DNA of 64,000 bases from Pseudomonas campi (lineage in GTDB: Bacteria; Pseudomonadota; Gammaproteobacteria; Pseudomonadales; Pseudomonadaceae): contig NZ_CP053697.2 in assembly GCF_013200955.2 (NCBI RefSeq), positions 2,108,001 through 2,172,000 on the forward strand. Reading direction: 5' to 3'. The notes below the pieces were generated by a model. The model worked only from the letters and a program-made list of their open reading frames with translations, had not been told where the DNA came from and did not search any database. Numbering within the stretch: the first letter of the stretch is position 1; every line of letters starts with the position of its first letter. Positions 56,853-64,000 of the stretch are shown one piece after another. The translations under genes and the position numbers were made by a program.

Positions 56853-57197
56853 ATGGCAAGTGTAAAGTGGGAGCTGCCAGAGATTGAGCATGTACTTGAT
56901 AAGTACAAGGAGTACGGCAAGGAAAACATCGCAGGGTTTCTCAAGGCATACAAAAGTGCTTGGCCGGAGCTGAAGCAACCTGCACGGGCTACTTTCGTTG
57001 GTTGGCTGGAGAAGTCTGGAACCAGCAATGCGCCTAGCGATGGGCAGCAATCCATCACCGACGTTCTCAGGGAAGCCAAGAAGAAACTCGGTGTACGTAA
57101 GGCTCAGCTTGAAACACAGGCCAAGCAGCTCAAAGAGCAGCTGCAGGAAGTCGAGAAAGAGATTGCCGATGTAGATGCTGCCATCGCTAAGCTTTGA
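56853..57197 (+). CDS. 114-residue protein with C-terminal coiled coil, unknown
   Basis: The front (LPEIEHVLDKYKEYGKENIA, WPELKQPARATFVGWLEKSG) looks like a small helical domain. The last 45 residues are a coiled coil (KAQLETQAKQLKEQLQEVEK). GAGGTG lies before the ATG. It is divergent from the structured RNA. A small inverted repeat GATAGA/TCTATC at about 56807-56827 in its promoter could be an operator. It may be a DNA-binding or scaffold protein, but nothing proves this. Confidence 0.65.
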   Translation: MASVKWELPEIEHVLDKYKEYGKENIAGFLKAYKSAWPELKQPARATFVGWLEKSGTSNAPSDGQQSITDVLREAKKKLGVRKAQLETQAKQLKEQLQEVEKEIADVDAAIAKL

Positions 57198-57212
57198 GAT
57201 TGCTTGAAAGAC

Positions 57213-57236
57213 AAAGCCCGCTAAACGCGGGCTTTT
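57213..57236 (+). terminator. intrinsic terminator at the right end of the element
   Basis: AAAGCCCGC-TAAAC-GCGGGCTTTTT, directly after the coiled-coil gene. Confidence 0.85.
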
Positions 57237-57303
57237 TCATGCGAGCTACTCACAGGCGGCCAAGGGGCTTTCCTTTGAATGGCTAGGCAAGGGCTGCTTC
57301 CCT

Positions 57304-57660
57304 TTACATCGTTTCATTCTGGCCACAGTAGTAGCCGACAGGGTAGGGCTCTTCACGCGGCGCCCAGATCAGGCAGCCTGCCAACTCTGCTTGCTGGGCC
57401 ACGGCGTCGACCTGCTGGCGGCTGTCCAGGGCGAAGCCGAAATGGCTGTAATCGTCCGCCGCGAGGTGGCGCTCCGTTCCGCCGGGCATGATCACGAAGA
57501 TGAACTGGTGCTCTTTGCCTGGCTCGGCCATCCACACGATTTTCGAGCCCTTGCCGGCCCGCTCGTGGATGATGCGCATGCCGCAAAATTGCTCATAGAA
57601 GTCGATGCAGGCCTGCAAGTCGGGCACATGCAGGGCGATATGGGTCAGGCTAGGGCGCAT
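57304..57660 (-). pseudogene. native VOC/glyoxalase gene, 3' end cut off by the element
   Basis: A 118-residue remnant of the VOC gene that lies between galU and gor in Pseudomonas ([38 protein letters not shown]). Homology to the hybrid copy stops after GYYCG, and the frame ends five codons later in element sequence. The last strand and C-terminal tail are missing, so activity is doubtful. It keeps the native start region, divergent from gor. Confidence 0.85.
57318..57340. other. candidate attR junction of the element
   Basis: This is the place where the native VOC coding sequence (GYYCG codons at 57322-57336) passes into element DNA. It is the counterpart of the junction at 45910-45932. 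Confidence 0.55.
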
Positions 57661-57733
57661 CTCTGGCACTCCCGGCGAACGTTCAGCGAGGACGTTGGGG
57701 TATGCTGGCAGCCTGTTAAGGAGATCACAACCC

Positions 57734-59092
57734 ATGCCCTACGACTTCGACCTTTTCGTCATCGGCGCCGGTTCCGGCGGTGTACGTGCCGCACGTTTTG
57801 CTGCCGGCTACGGCGCCAAGGTCGCGGTTGCGGAAAGCCGTTACCTGGGCGGCACCTGCGTCAATGTGGGTTGTGTGCCGAAGAAGCTGCTGGTCTACGG
57901 TGCCCATTTGGCTGAGACCTTCGAACAGGCACAGGGATTCGGCTGGAGCAGTGAACAGCCCAACTTCGACTGGCCGACCCTGATCGGCAACAAGAACCGC
58001 GAGATTCAGCGTCTCAATGGCATCTACCGCAATCTGTTGGTCAATAGCGGGGTAGAGCTGCTGGAGGGGCACGCACGCCTGCTCGACAAGCACAACGTCG
58101 AGGTCAACGGCCAGCGTTACAGCGCAGCCAATATCCTCATCGCCACCGGGGGCTGGCCGCAAGTGCCGGATATTCCCGGCAAGGAGCTGGCAATCACCTC
58201 CAATGAGGCCTTCTTTCTCAAGGAACTGCCCAAGCGCGTGCTGGTGGTCGGGGGCGGTTATATCGCCGTCGAGTTCGCCTCTATTTTCCATGGCCTCGGT
58301 GCGCAGACCTCACTGCTGTACCGCGGTGAGTTGTTCCTACGCGGTTTCGATAGTGCGGTCCGCCAACACCTGAAAGATGAGCTGACCCGCAAGGGATTGG
58401 ATCTGCAATTCCACAGTGATATCGCACGGATTGAGCGCCAGGCCGACGGCAGCCTGCTGGCCACGCTGCAGGATGGTCGCCAGTTGCCAACCGATTGCGT
58501 GTTCTACGCCACCGGGCGCAGGCCGATGCTGGACAATCTCGGTCTGGAAAATACCGCCGTCGAGCTGGATGAGCGCGGCTTCATCAAGGTCGACGAACAT
58601 TACGTGAGCAACGAACCCTCGATCCTCGCGCTCGGTGATGTGATCGGTCGTGTGCAGCTGACGCCGGTGGCCCTGGCCGAGGGCATGGCCGTGGCCCGTC
58701 GCCTGTTCCGTCCGCAGGAGTACCGCAAGGTGGATTACAACCTGATCCCGACAGCGGTGTTCAGCCTGCCGAATATCGCCACCGTAGGCCTGAGCGAAGA
58801 GCAGGCGAGGGCGGCAGGGCATGAGGTCAAGGTGTTCGAGAGTCGCTTCCGGCCGATGCAGCTGAGCCTCACCGAATGCCAGGAGCGAACCCTGATGAAG
58901 CTGGTGGTGGATGCCGAGAGCGATCGCGTACTGGGTTGCCACATGGTCGGCCCGGAGTCGGGGGAGATCATCCAGGGCTTGGCCGTGGCACTCAAGGCAG
59001 GAGCGACAAAACAGATCTTCGACGAGACCCTGGGCATCCATCCAACGGCCGCCGAGGAGTTTGTTACCATGCGCACCCCCGTAGGCGCCTGA
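57734..59092 (+). CDS. gor: glutathione-disulfide reductase
   Basis: A 452-residue flavoprotein disulfide reductase. The FAD loop is [20 protein letters not shown], the redox pair is [13 protein letters not shown], the NADPH loop is [14 protein letters not shown], and the C-terminal His-Glu is in GIHPTAAEE. It keeps glutathione reduced in the cytoplasm. AAGGAG lies before the ATG at 57734. galU and gor are the expected neighbours on either side of the VOC gene, which confirms the insertion site. Confidence 0.95.
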   Translation: MPYDFDLFVIGAGSGGVRAARFAAGYGAKVAVAESRYLGGTCVNVGCVPKKLLVYGAHLAETFEQAQGFGWSSEQPNFDWPTLIGNKNREIQRLNGIYRNLLVNSGVELLEGHARLLDKHNVEVNGQRYSAANILIATGGWPQVPDIPGKELAITSNEAFFLKELPKRVLVVGGGYIAVEFASIFHGLGAQTSLLYRGELFLRGFDSAVRQHLKDELTRKGLDLQFHSDIARIERQADGSLLATLQDGRQLPTDCVFYATGRRPMLDNLGLENTAVELDERGFIKVDEHYVSNEPSILALGDVIGRVQLTPVALAEGMAVARRLFRPQEYRKVDYNLIPTAVFSLPNIATVGLSEEQARAAGHEVKVFESRFRPMQLSLTECQERTLMKLVVDAESDRVLGCHMVGPESGEIIQGLAVALKAGATKQIFDETLGIHPTAAEEFVTMRTPVGA

Positions 59093-59098
59093 GTTCCC

Positions 59099-59722
59099 AT
59101 GCAACAGCTTTTCTACCTGGCCGACCTGTTTGGCGTCGCCGTATTCGCCATCACCGGCGCGCTGATGGCCGGACGCAAGTCCATGGATTTGTTCGGCGTA
59201 CTGGTGATCGCCATCGTCACCGCGCTAGGCGGTGGAACCCTGCGTGATGTGATCCTGGATAACCACCCGGTCAGCTGGATTCGCAATGACACCTATATCC
59301 TGGTTGCCTCGCTGGCAGCCATCGGCACTGTGCTCTGGGTGCGCCTGACCCGGCCGATCCACGAGCGCGGCCTGCTGATTGCGGACGCTTTTGGTCTGGC
59401 TGTGTTTACCGTGATCGGCACAGAAGTCGCTCTGCAACACAATGTGCCCTATAGCACCGCGGTGATCATGGGCGTGATGACCGGCGTGGCCGGCGGGGTG
59501 ATGCGCGATGTCATCTGCAACGAGATTCCGCTGATCTTCAAGAAAGAGATCTACGCCACCGCCTGCATCCTCGGCTCGCTGGTGTTCATTGCCCTGCGTG
59601 AGCTGCAGACGCCGCATTGGCTGGACACCGGGATAGCCATGCTGACGGTGCTTGGTGTGCGCCTCGCGGCCATCCAGTGGCACCTGGGCCTGCCGCAGTT
59701 CCATTTGCTGGATCGCGACTGA
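59099..59722 (+). CDS. TRIC-type trimeric cation channel protein (UPF0126)
   Basis: A 207-residue membrane protein with about seven helices made of two UPF0126 repeats (AITGALMAGRKSMDLFGVLV and FTVIGTEVAL; GGGTLRDVILD and GGVMRDVICNE). The repeated G-G-x-x-RD is the family hallmark. Prokaryotic TRIC proteins conduct potassium or sodium. It starts 6 bp after gor. Confidence 0.88.
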   Translation: MQQLFYLADLFGVAVFAITGALMAGRKSMDLFGVLVIAIVTALGGGTLRDVILDNHPVSWIRNDTYILVASLAAIGTVLWVRLTRPIHERGLLIADAFGLAVFTVIGTEVALQHNVPYSTAVIMGVMTGVAGGVMRDVICNEIPLIFKKEIYATACILGSLVFIALRELQTPHWLDTGIAMLTVLGVRLAAIQWHLGLPQFHLLDRD

Positions 59723-59741
59723 GTGCAGGCGCCGCACTCAC

Positions 59742-60206
59742 TCAGTGGTGGGCGTGGGTATCGGCAGGCGCTTCGGCTTCGATAGCTACCTCTACGTCCA
59801 CCTTGCCAGCCTTCTCGAATTCCAGCGTCAGCGGAAAGCGTTCACCAGCCACCAGTGGCTGGGTCAGGCCAAACAGCATCACGTGATTGCCGCCTGGAGC
59901 GAAGCGCGCTTCGCCACCCGCCGGAATGCTCACCGAGTCGACCTTCTGCATCTTCATCACGTCGCCCAGCATCAGATGGGTGTGCAGCTCGGCTTTGGCA
60001 GCCCGCGGCGTACTGACGGCAAGCAGGCGATCAGCACTTTCCGCCTGGTTGTGCACGATGAAATAGGCGCCGCCGTTAGGGGCATTGGGGGGCAGGGCGC
60101 GCGACCAGGGGTGTTCGATATGCAAATTGCCTACAGTGAACTCATGAGCCAGTGCGGAGTTGCCCAGCAGGGCCAGCATGGCAAGGGCGGCCAGTTTCAG
60201 GCGCAT
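59742..60206 (-). CDS. periplasmic copper chaperone PCuAC
   Basis: A 154-residue exported protein with signal peptide LAMLALLGNSALA. The copper site H-x-M pattern is seen as AELHTHLMLGDVMKMQKV and GGNHVMLFGL, with a His-rich C-terminus (DTHAHH) as an extra ligand. PCuAC delivers Cu(I) to the CuA site of cytochrome oxidase. The ATG at 60206 starts the signal peptide. Confidence 0.9.
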   Translation of the reverse strand: MRLKLAALAMLALLGNSALAHEFTVGNLHIEHPWSRALPPNAPNGGAYFIVHNQAESADRLLAVSTPRAAKAELHTHLMLGDVMKMQKVDSVSIPAGGEARFAPGGNHVMLFGLTQPLVAGERFPLTLEFEKAGKVDVEVAIEAEAPADTHAHH

Positions 60207-60392
60207 CGTGAAAAAGTCTCCAGGTTGTGAATAAGCCAACCCTAGCATGAAGCCAGCCGCCGCAGGCTGTGGCAAAGCGGCACAGATTATTCAGAAACCT
60301 GAACCCCAAGCGGGTTAAACCTGCAGCTGTGCAGGTATTATCTGCAGGCCAGCACCCGCCAAGCCGGCCTGTGATGAGTACGGAGCAATGCG

Positions 60393-61064
60393 ATGATTCA
60401 GGAATCGGGGCAACCCGTGGATACCCGGCAAGCGCTACCGCCGCTGAAGGACCTGATTGCCTGCCATGAGTGCGATCTGCTCATGCATCACCCGCATGTT
60501 GGTGAAGAGCAGAAAGCCAGCTGCCCGCGCTGTGGCTACGAACTGGTGGTACACCGTGCACAGATGCATCGCCGCGCCCTGGCTCTGGTGCTGACAGCAT
60601 TGTTGCTGTTCATTCCAGCCAACTTCCTGCCGATCATGAGCCTCAACCTGCTCGGCCAGAACGCCGTCGACACGGTGTGGAGCGGGGTAGTGGGGCTGTA
60701 CCACTCCAACATGGGGATCGTGGCAGTGGTGGTCTTTCTCTGCAGCATGCTGATCCCGTTGGTCAAGCTGCTGTGCCAGCTTCTGGTCCTGCTGAGCCTG
60801 CCATTCCCCCGTTGGCGCCCTATGGGCACGCAGCTTTATCGGGCGTATCACCACCTGCGCGAGTGGGGCATGCTGGAGGTCTATCTGTTCGGCATTCTGG
60901 TCTCAATCGTCAAATTGATCGACCTGGCCGATCTGCATCTGGGCATCGGCATGGCCTGCTTCATCGCCTTGATGCTGGCTCAGGTGTGGCTCGAAGTGAC
61001 CATGTCTCCGCACCAGGTGTGGGATGCACTCAGTGAAGAGGAAGATAACCATGCGCGCACTTGA
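60393..61064 (+). CDS. pqiA: PqiA-like membrane protein, first copy
   Basis: A 223-residue PqiA half: an N-terminal zinc ribbon (IACHECDLLMHHP, SCPRCGYELVVH) and four membrane helices with the ILVSIVKLIDLADL motif. In E. coli PqiA is a fused double version acting with PqiB, a lipid-transfer MCE tunnel, and PqiC. In pseudomonads it is split into two genes as here. It overlaps the second copy by 14 bp. Confidence 0.88.
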   Translation: MIQESGQPVDTRQALPPLKDLIACHECDLLMHHPHVGEEQKASCPRCGYELVVHRAQMHRRALALVLTALLLFIPANFLPIMSLNLLGQNAVDTVWSGVVGLYHSNMGIVAVVVFLCSMLIPLVKLLCQLLVLLSLPFPRWRPMGTQLYRAYHHLREWGMLEVYLFGILVSIVKLIDLADLHLGIGMACFIALMLAQVWLEVTMSPHQVWDALSEEEDNHART

Positions 61065-61707
61065 TGCCGGAATTCTGGTCTGCGGCGAATGTCATCGACT
61101 CGAATACCTTTGCGAAGGCGAAGTTCAGCACTGTTCGCGTTGTGGCTCCAGATTGCATATGCGCCGGCCGAACAGCATCGCCCGCACCTGGGCCTTGCTG
61201 ATCACGGCGGCAGTTCTCTATATCCCGGCAAATTTGCTGCCGATCATGACCATCAACTTCTTCGGCAACGGCGCGCCTGCGACCATCATGGGCGGCGTAC
61301 TGGAGCTGATCCATGCCGACATGCTGCCAATCGCCTTCGTGGTGTTCGTCGCCAGCATCCTGGTGCCGACCTTCAAACTGGTGGGTATCGCTTTGCTGCT
61401 GTACTCGGTGCAGCGCCATCAGCCGATGTCAGCCCGGCAACGCATCTTGATGTACCGTTTCATCGAGTGGATCGGACGCTGGTCCATGCTCGACATCTTC
61501 GTCATCGCAATCCTGGTTGCGCTGGTCAACTTCGGCAACATCGCCAGCATTCAGGCGGCTCCCGGTGCAATCGCGTTTTGCTGCGTGGTGGTCCTGACCA
61601 TGCTGGCCGCGGTGATGTTCGATCCACGGCTGATCTGGGATAACACCGATGCAGAAAATGAAGAGGACGGTCGCGCCGAATTGCAGAGCAACAAAGCGCA
61701 GGACTGA
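61051..61707 (+). CDS. PqiA-like membrane protein, second copy
   Basis: A 218-residue protein homologous to the first copy: a ribbon (LVCGECHRLEYL, HCSRCGSRLHMRR) and membrane helices with the PIMTINFFGN and ILVALVNFGNIASI motifs. The start ATG at 61051 lies behind GAGGAAG and inside the end of the first gene. The usual next genes pqiB and pqiC do not follow; the downstream DNA is a 110-bp spacer and then an IS3-family element. Confidence 0.88.
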   Translation: MRALDAGILVCGECHRLEYLCEGEVQHCSRCGSRLHMRRPNSIARTWALLITAAVLYIPANLLPIMTINFFGNGAPATIMGGVLELIHADMLPIAFVVFVASILVPTFKLVGIALLLYSVQRHQPMSARQRILMYRFIEWIGRWSMLDIFVIAILVALVNFGNIASIQAAPGAIAFCCVVVLTMLAAVMFDPRLIWDNTDAENEEDGRAELQSNKAQD

Positions 61708-61880
61708 ACGGAGGCGTGCGGGGAACTGAAGGTGGGGCGACCAACCTCGTCTTGCCGCATGGCACCGGGAGCTCGCGCTATGCGCAGAGTGCGCCCTCTC
61801 TCTTAGGGAGATGGTGGGTGAATCGCCCCTAGTTTCGTAGACACCTCCAAGCCTCATAATGAGGCCCATTAGGAGGTGCC

Positions 61881-62159
61881 ATGAGCAACCAGCGTTACCC
61901 CGAAGAATTCAAGATCGAAGCGGTCAAGCATATTACCGAGCGCGGCTTGCGCGTTGCCGATGTGGCCGAGCGTCTAGGCGTGTCCGCACACAGCCTGTAC
62001 GCCTGGGTAAAGCGCTACAGCAAGCCGCAAGCACAGCGGCAGCAGGTAGATGATCAGCAGGCCGAACTGCGTCGCCTGCGTGCCGAACTCAAGCGAGTGA
62101 CTGAAGAGCGAGACATCCTAAAAAAGGCCGCCGCGTACTTTGCCAAGGAGTCCGGCTGA
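61881..62159 (+). CDS. IS3-family transposase OrfA
   Basis: A 92-residue OrfA with a helix-turn-helix (YPEEFKIEAVKHITERGLRV, VAERLGVSAHSLYAWVKRY) and a leucine-zipper-like end. A slippery heptamer A-AAA-AAG at 62120-62126 in its last third would shift ribosomes by -1 into orfB and give the OrfAB fusion transposase. AGGAGGTG precedes the ATG. Confidence 0.93.
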   Translation: MSNQRYPEEFKIEAVKHITERGLRVADVAERLGVSAHSLYAWVKRYSKPQAQRQQVDDQQAELRRLRAELKRVTEERDILKKAAAYFAKESG

Positions 62160-62185
62160 AGTACGCCGTTATCAGAAAGCTGTCG

Positions 62186-63031
62186 GTGGAGTACCCGGTG
62201 CGGCGCCTCTGCCAGACCCTCAAGGTGCATCCCAGCGGTTACTACGCCTGGCTGGCCGAGCCGAAATCCGCGCGTGCCAAGGAAGATCAGCGTCTGCTGG
62301 GCTTGATCAAGCATGCCTGGTTGGAAAGCGGCGGGGTCTACGGCTACCGCAAGATCCACGACGACCTGCGTGAGCTGGGCGAGTCTTGTGGCCGGCACCG
62401 TGTGGCTCGCCTGATGAGGAGAGAGGGACTGCGCTCGCAGACCGGTTATCGCCGGCGCCCCGGGTACTACGGTGGCAAGCCGACGGTGGCCTCGCCCAAC
62501 CGTCTGGAGCGGCAGTTCAATGTCAGTGAACCGAACAAGGTCTGGGTCACCGACATCACTTACATCCGCACGTATGAGGGCTGGTTGTACTTGGCGGTGG
62601 TGCTGGATCTGTTTTCTCGCCAAGTGATCGGCTGGTCGATGAAGCCTCGGATGTGCAGCGACCTGGCCATCGATGCGTTGCTGATGGCGGTGTGGCGGCG
62701 CAAGCCCAAGCAGGAAGTGATGATCCATTCCGACCAGGGCAGCCAGTTCAGCAGCTCGGACTGGCAGAGTTTCCTCAAGGCCAACAACCTGATCAGCAGC
62801 ATGAGCCGACGCGGTAACTGTCACGACAACGCGGTCGCGGAAAGCTTTTTCCAGTTGCTGAAGCGGGAACGCATCCGACGGAAAACCTACGGAACCCGTG
62901 AAGAAGCCCGCAGTGATGTGTTCGATTACATCGAGATGTTCTATAACCCCAAGCGCCGGCACAGCAGCGCTATGCAGCTATCGCCAGTGGAGTTTGAAAA
63001 GCGCTATTTCCAGAGCTTGGAGAGTGTCTAG
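62186..63031 (+). CDS. IS3-family transposase OrfB (DDE integrase core)
   Basis: A 281-residue catalytic domain from its first ATG; the frame is open back through the frameshift site at 62120-62126. The DDE residues lie in WVTDITYIRTYEG, HSDQGSQFSS and GNCHDNAVAESFFQ. The HTH_21 front (GGVYGYRKIHDDLRELG) is intact. The gene looks functional. Confidence 0.93.
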   Translation: MEYPVRRLCQTLKVHPSGYYAWLAEPKSARAKEDQRLLGLIKHAWLESGGVYGYRKIHDDLRELGESCGRHRVARLMRREGLRSQTGYRRRPGYYGGKPTVASPNRLERQFNVSEPNKVWVTDITYIRTYEGWLYLAVVLDLFSRQVIGWSMKPRMCSDLAIDALLMAVWRRKPKQEVMIHSDQGSQFSSSDWQSFLKANNLISSMSRRGNCHDNAVAESFFQLLKRERIRRKTYGTREEARSDVFDYIEMFYNPKRRHSSAMQLSPVEFEKRYFQSLESV

Positions 63032-63049
63032 GAAAGCTGGGGCGATTCA

Positions 63050-63679
63050 ATGCTCGAGGTGCTCGGTATCGACGGCATAGGGAACATTAGACGTGAAAGG
63101 CAGCAAATCCAGCGTTCTAGGCTCTATCTAAATTTCGACAGAGCTCCGACCGCGATTCGAAGCCGCGTAGCGGCACAAGGCTCGTGCTAGCGCCAAGGCG
63201 AAGTAAATCTCCAAAGCGGGGAGGAATCCCGCAGTTTGGATCATTGGTACGCAGAAATTGAGATATTCACTTCCGGGTACTCGAATCAGGGCCTTAGGAT
63301 TCTCATGAACGTCTAAAGCACAACATCTAATTTAACATAATATACATTATGCGAAGCATTATGTAAGCCAGTACAGCTACCTCTCGTCAGCCTGGCAAAG
63401 TGACAGCATTGCGGCTCGGCTTCGCTGACCTATGGTGTTAATAGATTTATCGGCCGTATGGCCAATCGGGCTCCTGCAGTCCGCGTTTGACGCCTAGTTT
63501 TCAAGGACGGAAGCAACTTTCCTCTCCGCCGCATTTGGGCCTGGACGCTCGTCTTTCCTGATTGTGCGCATCGCATTGTCCGCATCGATCCAATTTGTGC
63601 ACCGAGTAGTTCCATGCCCGGTCTGCGCGCCATCTATGCATTAGGCCGGGCATCAGATTACCTCTGAGGAGTTCAGCTC
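63050..63679. other. non-coding region between the IS and the tail sheath gene
   Basis: About 630 bp with no convincing gene; a 67-codon minus-strand frame at 63430-63633 has no ribosome site. An AT-rich patch at 63325-63370 contains repeated CATTATG / GCATTATG motifs and likely promoter sequence. The tail sheath ribosome site GAGGAG is at 63666-63671. Confidence 0.45.
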
Positions 63680-64000
63680 ATGCCTTCCAACCTGAGTTAT
63701 CCAGGCGTCTATATCGAAGAAGTGCCCAGCGGCGTGCGCAGCATTACCGGCGTCGCTACCTCGATCACGGCGTTCATCGGTCGCGCGCTACGCGGGCCGG
63801 TCAATGACCCTGTGCGAGTCCAGAGTTTCGCCGAGTATTCCAGGCTGTTTGGCGGTCTCTGGCAGCCGAGTACCTTGAGTTATGCGGTGCTGCAGTTCTT
63901 TCAGCATGGCGGCAGCGACGCCTTGATCGTTCGGGTAGACAACGCGGCTGTTAGCGCGACGCTGGAGCTACCGACCGCTGGCGGTTCGCTGCTGCTCGAA
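63680..64000 (+). CDS. contractile tail sheath protein (partial)
   Basis: The first 107 residues of a sheath protein: SYPGVYIEEVPSGVRSITGV and TAFIGRALRGPVNDPVRVQS, then the FAEYSRLFGGLW segment typical of phage-tail sheath and injection-system sheath N-termini. The gene runs past the window. It is probably the first gene of a tailocin, prophage or extracellular contractile injection cluster; the window alone cannot decide which. Confidence 0.9.
   Translation, partial: MPSNLSYPGVYIEEVPSGVRSITGVATSITAFIGRALRGPVNDPVRVQSFAEYSRLFGGLWQPSTLSYAVLQFFQHGGSDALIVRVDNAAVSATLELPTAGGSLLLE

Larger units (their letters stand above)
45920..57325. mobile_element. integrated element of about 11.4 kb in the galU-gor VOC gene
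   Basis: The element is bounded by a hybrid VOC gene on the left and a truncated VOC gene on the right and carries a large serine recombinase next to its left end. The inside is clearly AT-richer than both flanks, and the core order galU-VOC-gor resumes outside. Cargo: recombinase, winged-helix membrane protein, thermonuclease, DUF4062 protein, resolvase, unknown small genes, zinc-knuckle operon, structured RNA and a coiled-coil protein. No replication, conjugation or phage structural genes were recognised. Confidence 0.85.
61819..63049 (+). mobile_element. IS3-family insertion sequence, 1231 bp
   Basis: The terminal inverted repeats are about 26 bp: left TGAATCGCCCCTAG at 61819 and right CTGGGGCGATTCA ending at 63049, with TG/CA tips as in IS3 elements. 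Two reading frames with a -1 frameshift site lie inside. No direct repeat of target DNA flanks it (GGG on the left, ATG on the right), which suggests a later rearrangement across it. Confidence 0.9.

Noticed and set aside
45920..57325. tRNA gene as integration site of the element
   Set aside because: No tRNA-like sequence at either border; the borders fall in the VOC gene.
61816..63052. Target-site duplication of the IS3 element
   Set aside because: The flanking triplets (GGG and ATG) do not match, so no duplication is claimed.
63430..63633. 67-codon minus-strand frame before the tail sheath gene
   Set aside because: Arg-rich translation, no ribosome site and no neighbours; probably chance.

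Overview
The window looks like a chromosomal segment of a Pseudomonas species, probably from the P. alcaligenes / P. mendocina / P. oleovorans side of the genus. Support comes from marker gene orders: cfrX-cmpX-sigX-oprF, galU-VOC-gor, an oprI lipoprotein, GntR-prpB-prpC-acnD-prpF, divergent ppsR/ppsA, and a secreted lipase with its foldase behind a sigma-54-type promoter. Most of the window is GC-rich with Pseudomonas-like codon use. All family names come from reading the translated sequence; no database search was run.

Layout. 1-8.3 kb: end of a TgpA-like transglutaminase, CHAD protein, thioesterase, TatD nuclease, MltF-like lytic transglycosylase, DoxX protein, then lipA-lif on the minus strand. 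8.3-16.4 kb: greB, an FtsX-type ABC exporter divergent from the tesA esterase, an L,D-transpeptidase, oprI and two small conserved genes. 16.4-25.1 kb: DAHP synthase, PilZ protein, thioredoxin-like protein, panE-like reductase, 5'-nucleotidase, a MITE-like repeat, a universal stress protein, cysB, cysH, thrH and pabB. 25.2-28.3 kb: a three-gene envelope cluster (ATP-grasp ligase, inactive transglutaminase with seven membrane segments, retropepsin-like protease). 28.6-35.4 kb: the 2-methylcitrate cycle operon. 35.4-45.8 kb: ppsR/ppsA, a hydrolase, a Rieske protein, rraA, zntB, cfrX-cmpX-sigX-oprF and galU.

45.9-57.3 kb is a mobile element of about 11.4 kb inserted into the VOC/glyoxalase gene that normally lies between galU and gor. 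The gene is truncated on the gor side. On the galU side it is rebuilt as a full-length hybrid whose 5' part comes with the element, right beside a divergently transcribed large serine recombinase. Cargo includes a membrane winged-helix protein, a secreted thermonuclease, a very AT-rich DUF4062 plus repeat protein (a candidate defence gene), a second serine recombinase, and an operon encoding four small or N-terminal zinc-knuckle proteins. One of these is a 55-residue protein easy to miss. Two copies of a conserved long hairpin lie between genes of this operon. Upstream of it is a roughly 320-nt highly structured non-coding RNA with a near-consensus promoter and an intrinsic terminator. This element is the most novel part of the window.

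57.7-61.7 kb returns to core sequence: gor, a TRIC-type channel, a PCuAC copper chaperone and two pqiA genes. An IS3-family element (61819-63049) follows where pqiB/pqiC would be expected. The window ends inside a contractile tail sheath gene, the likely start of a tailocin, prophage or injection-system cluster.
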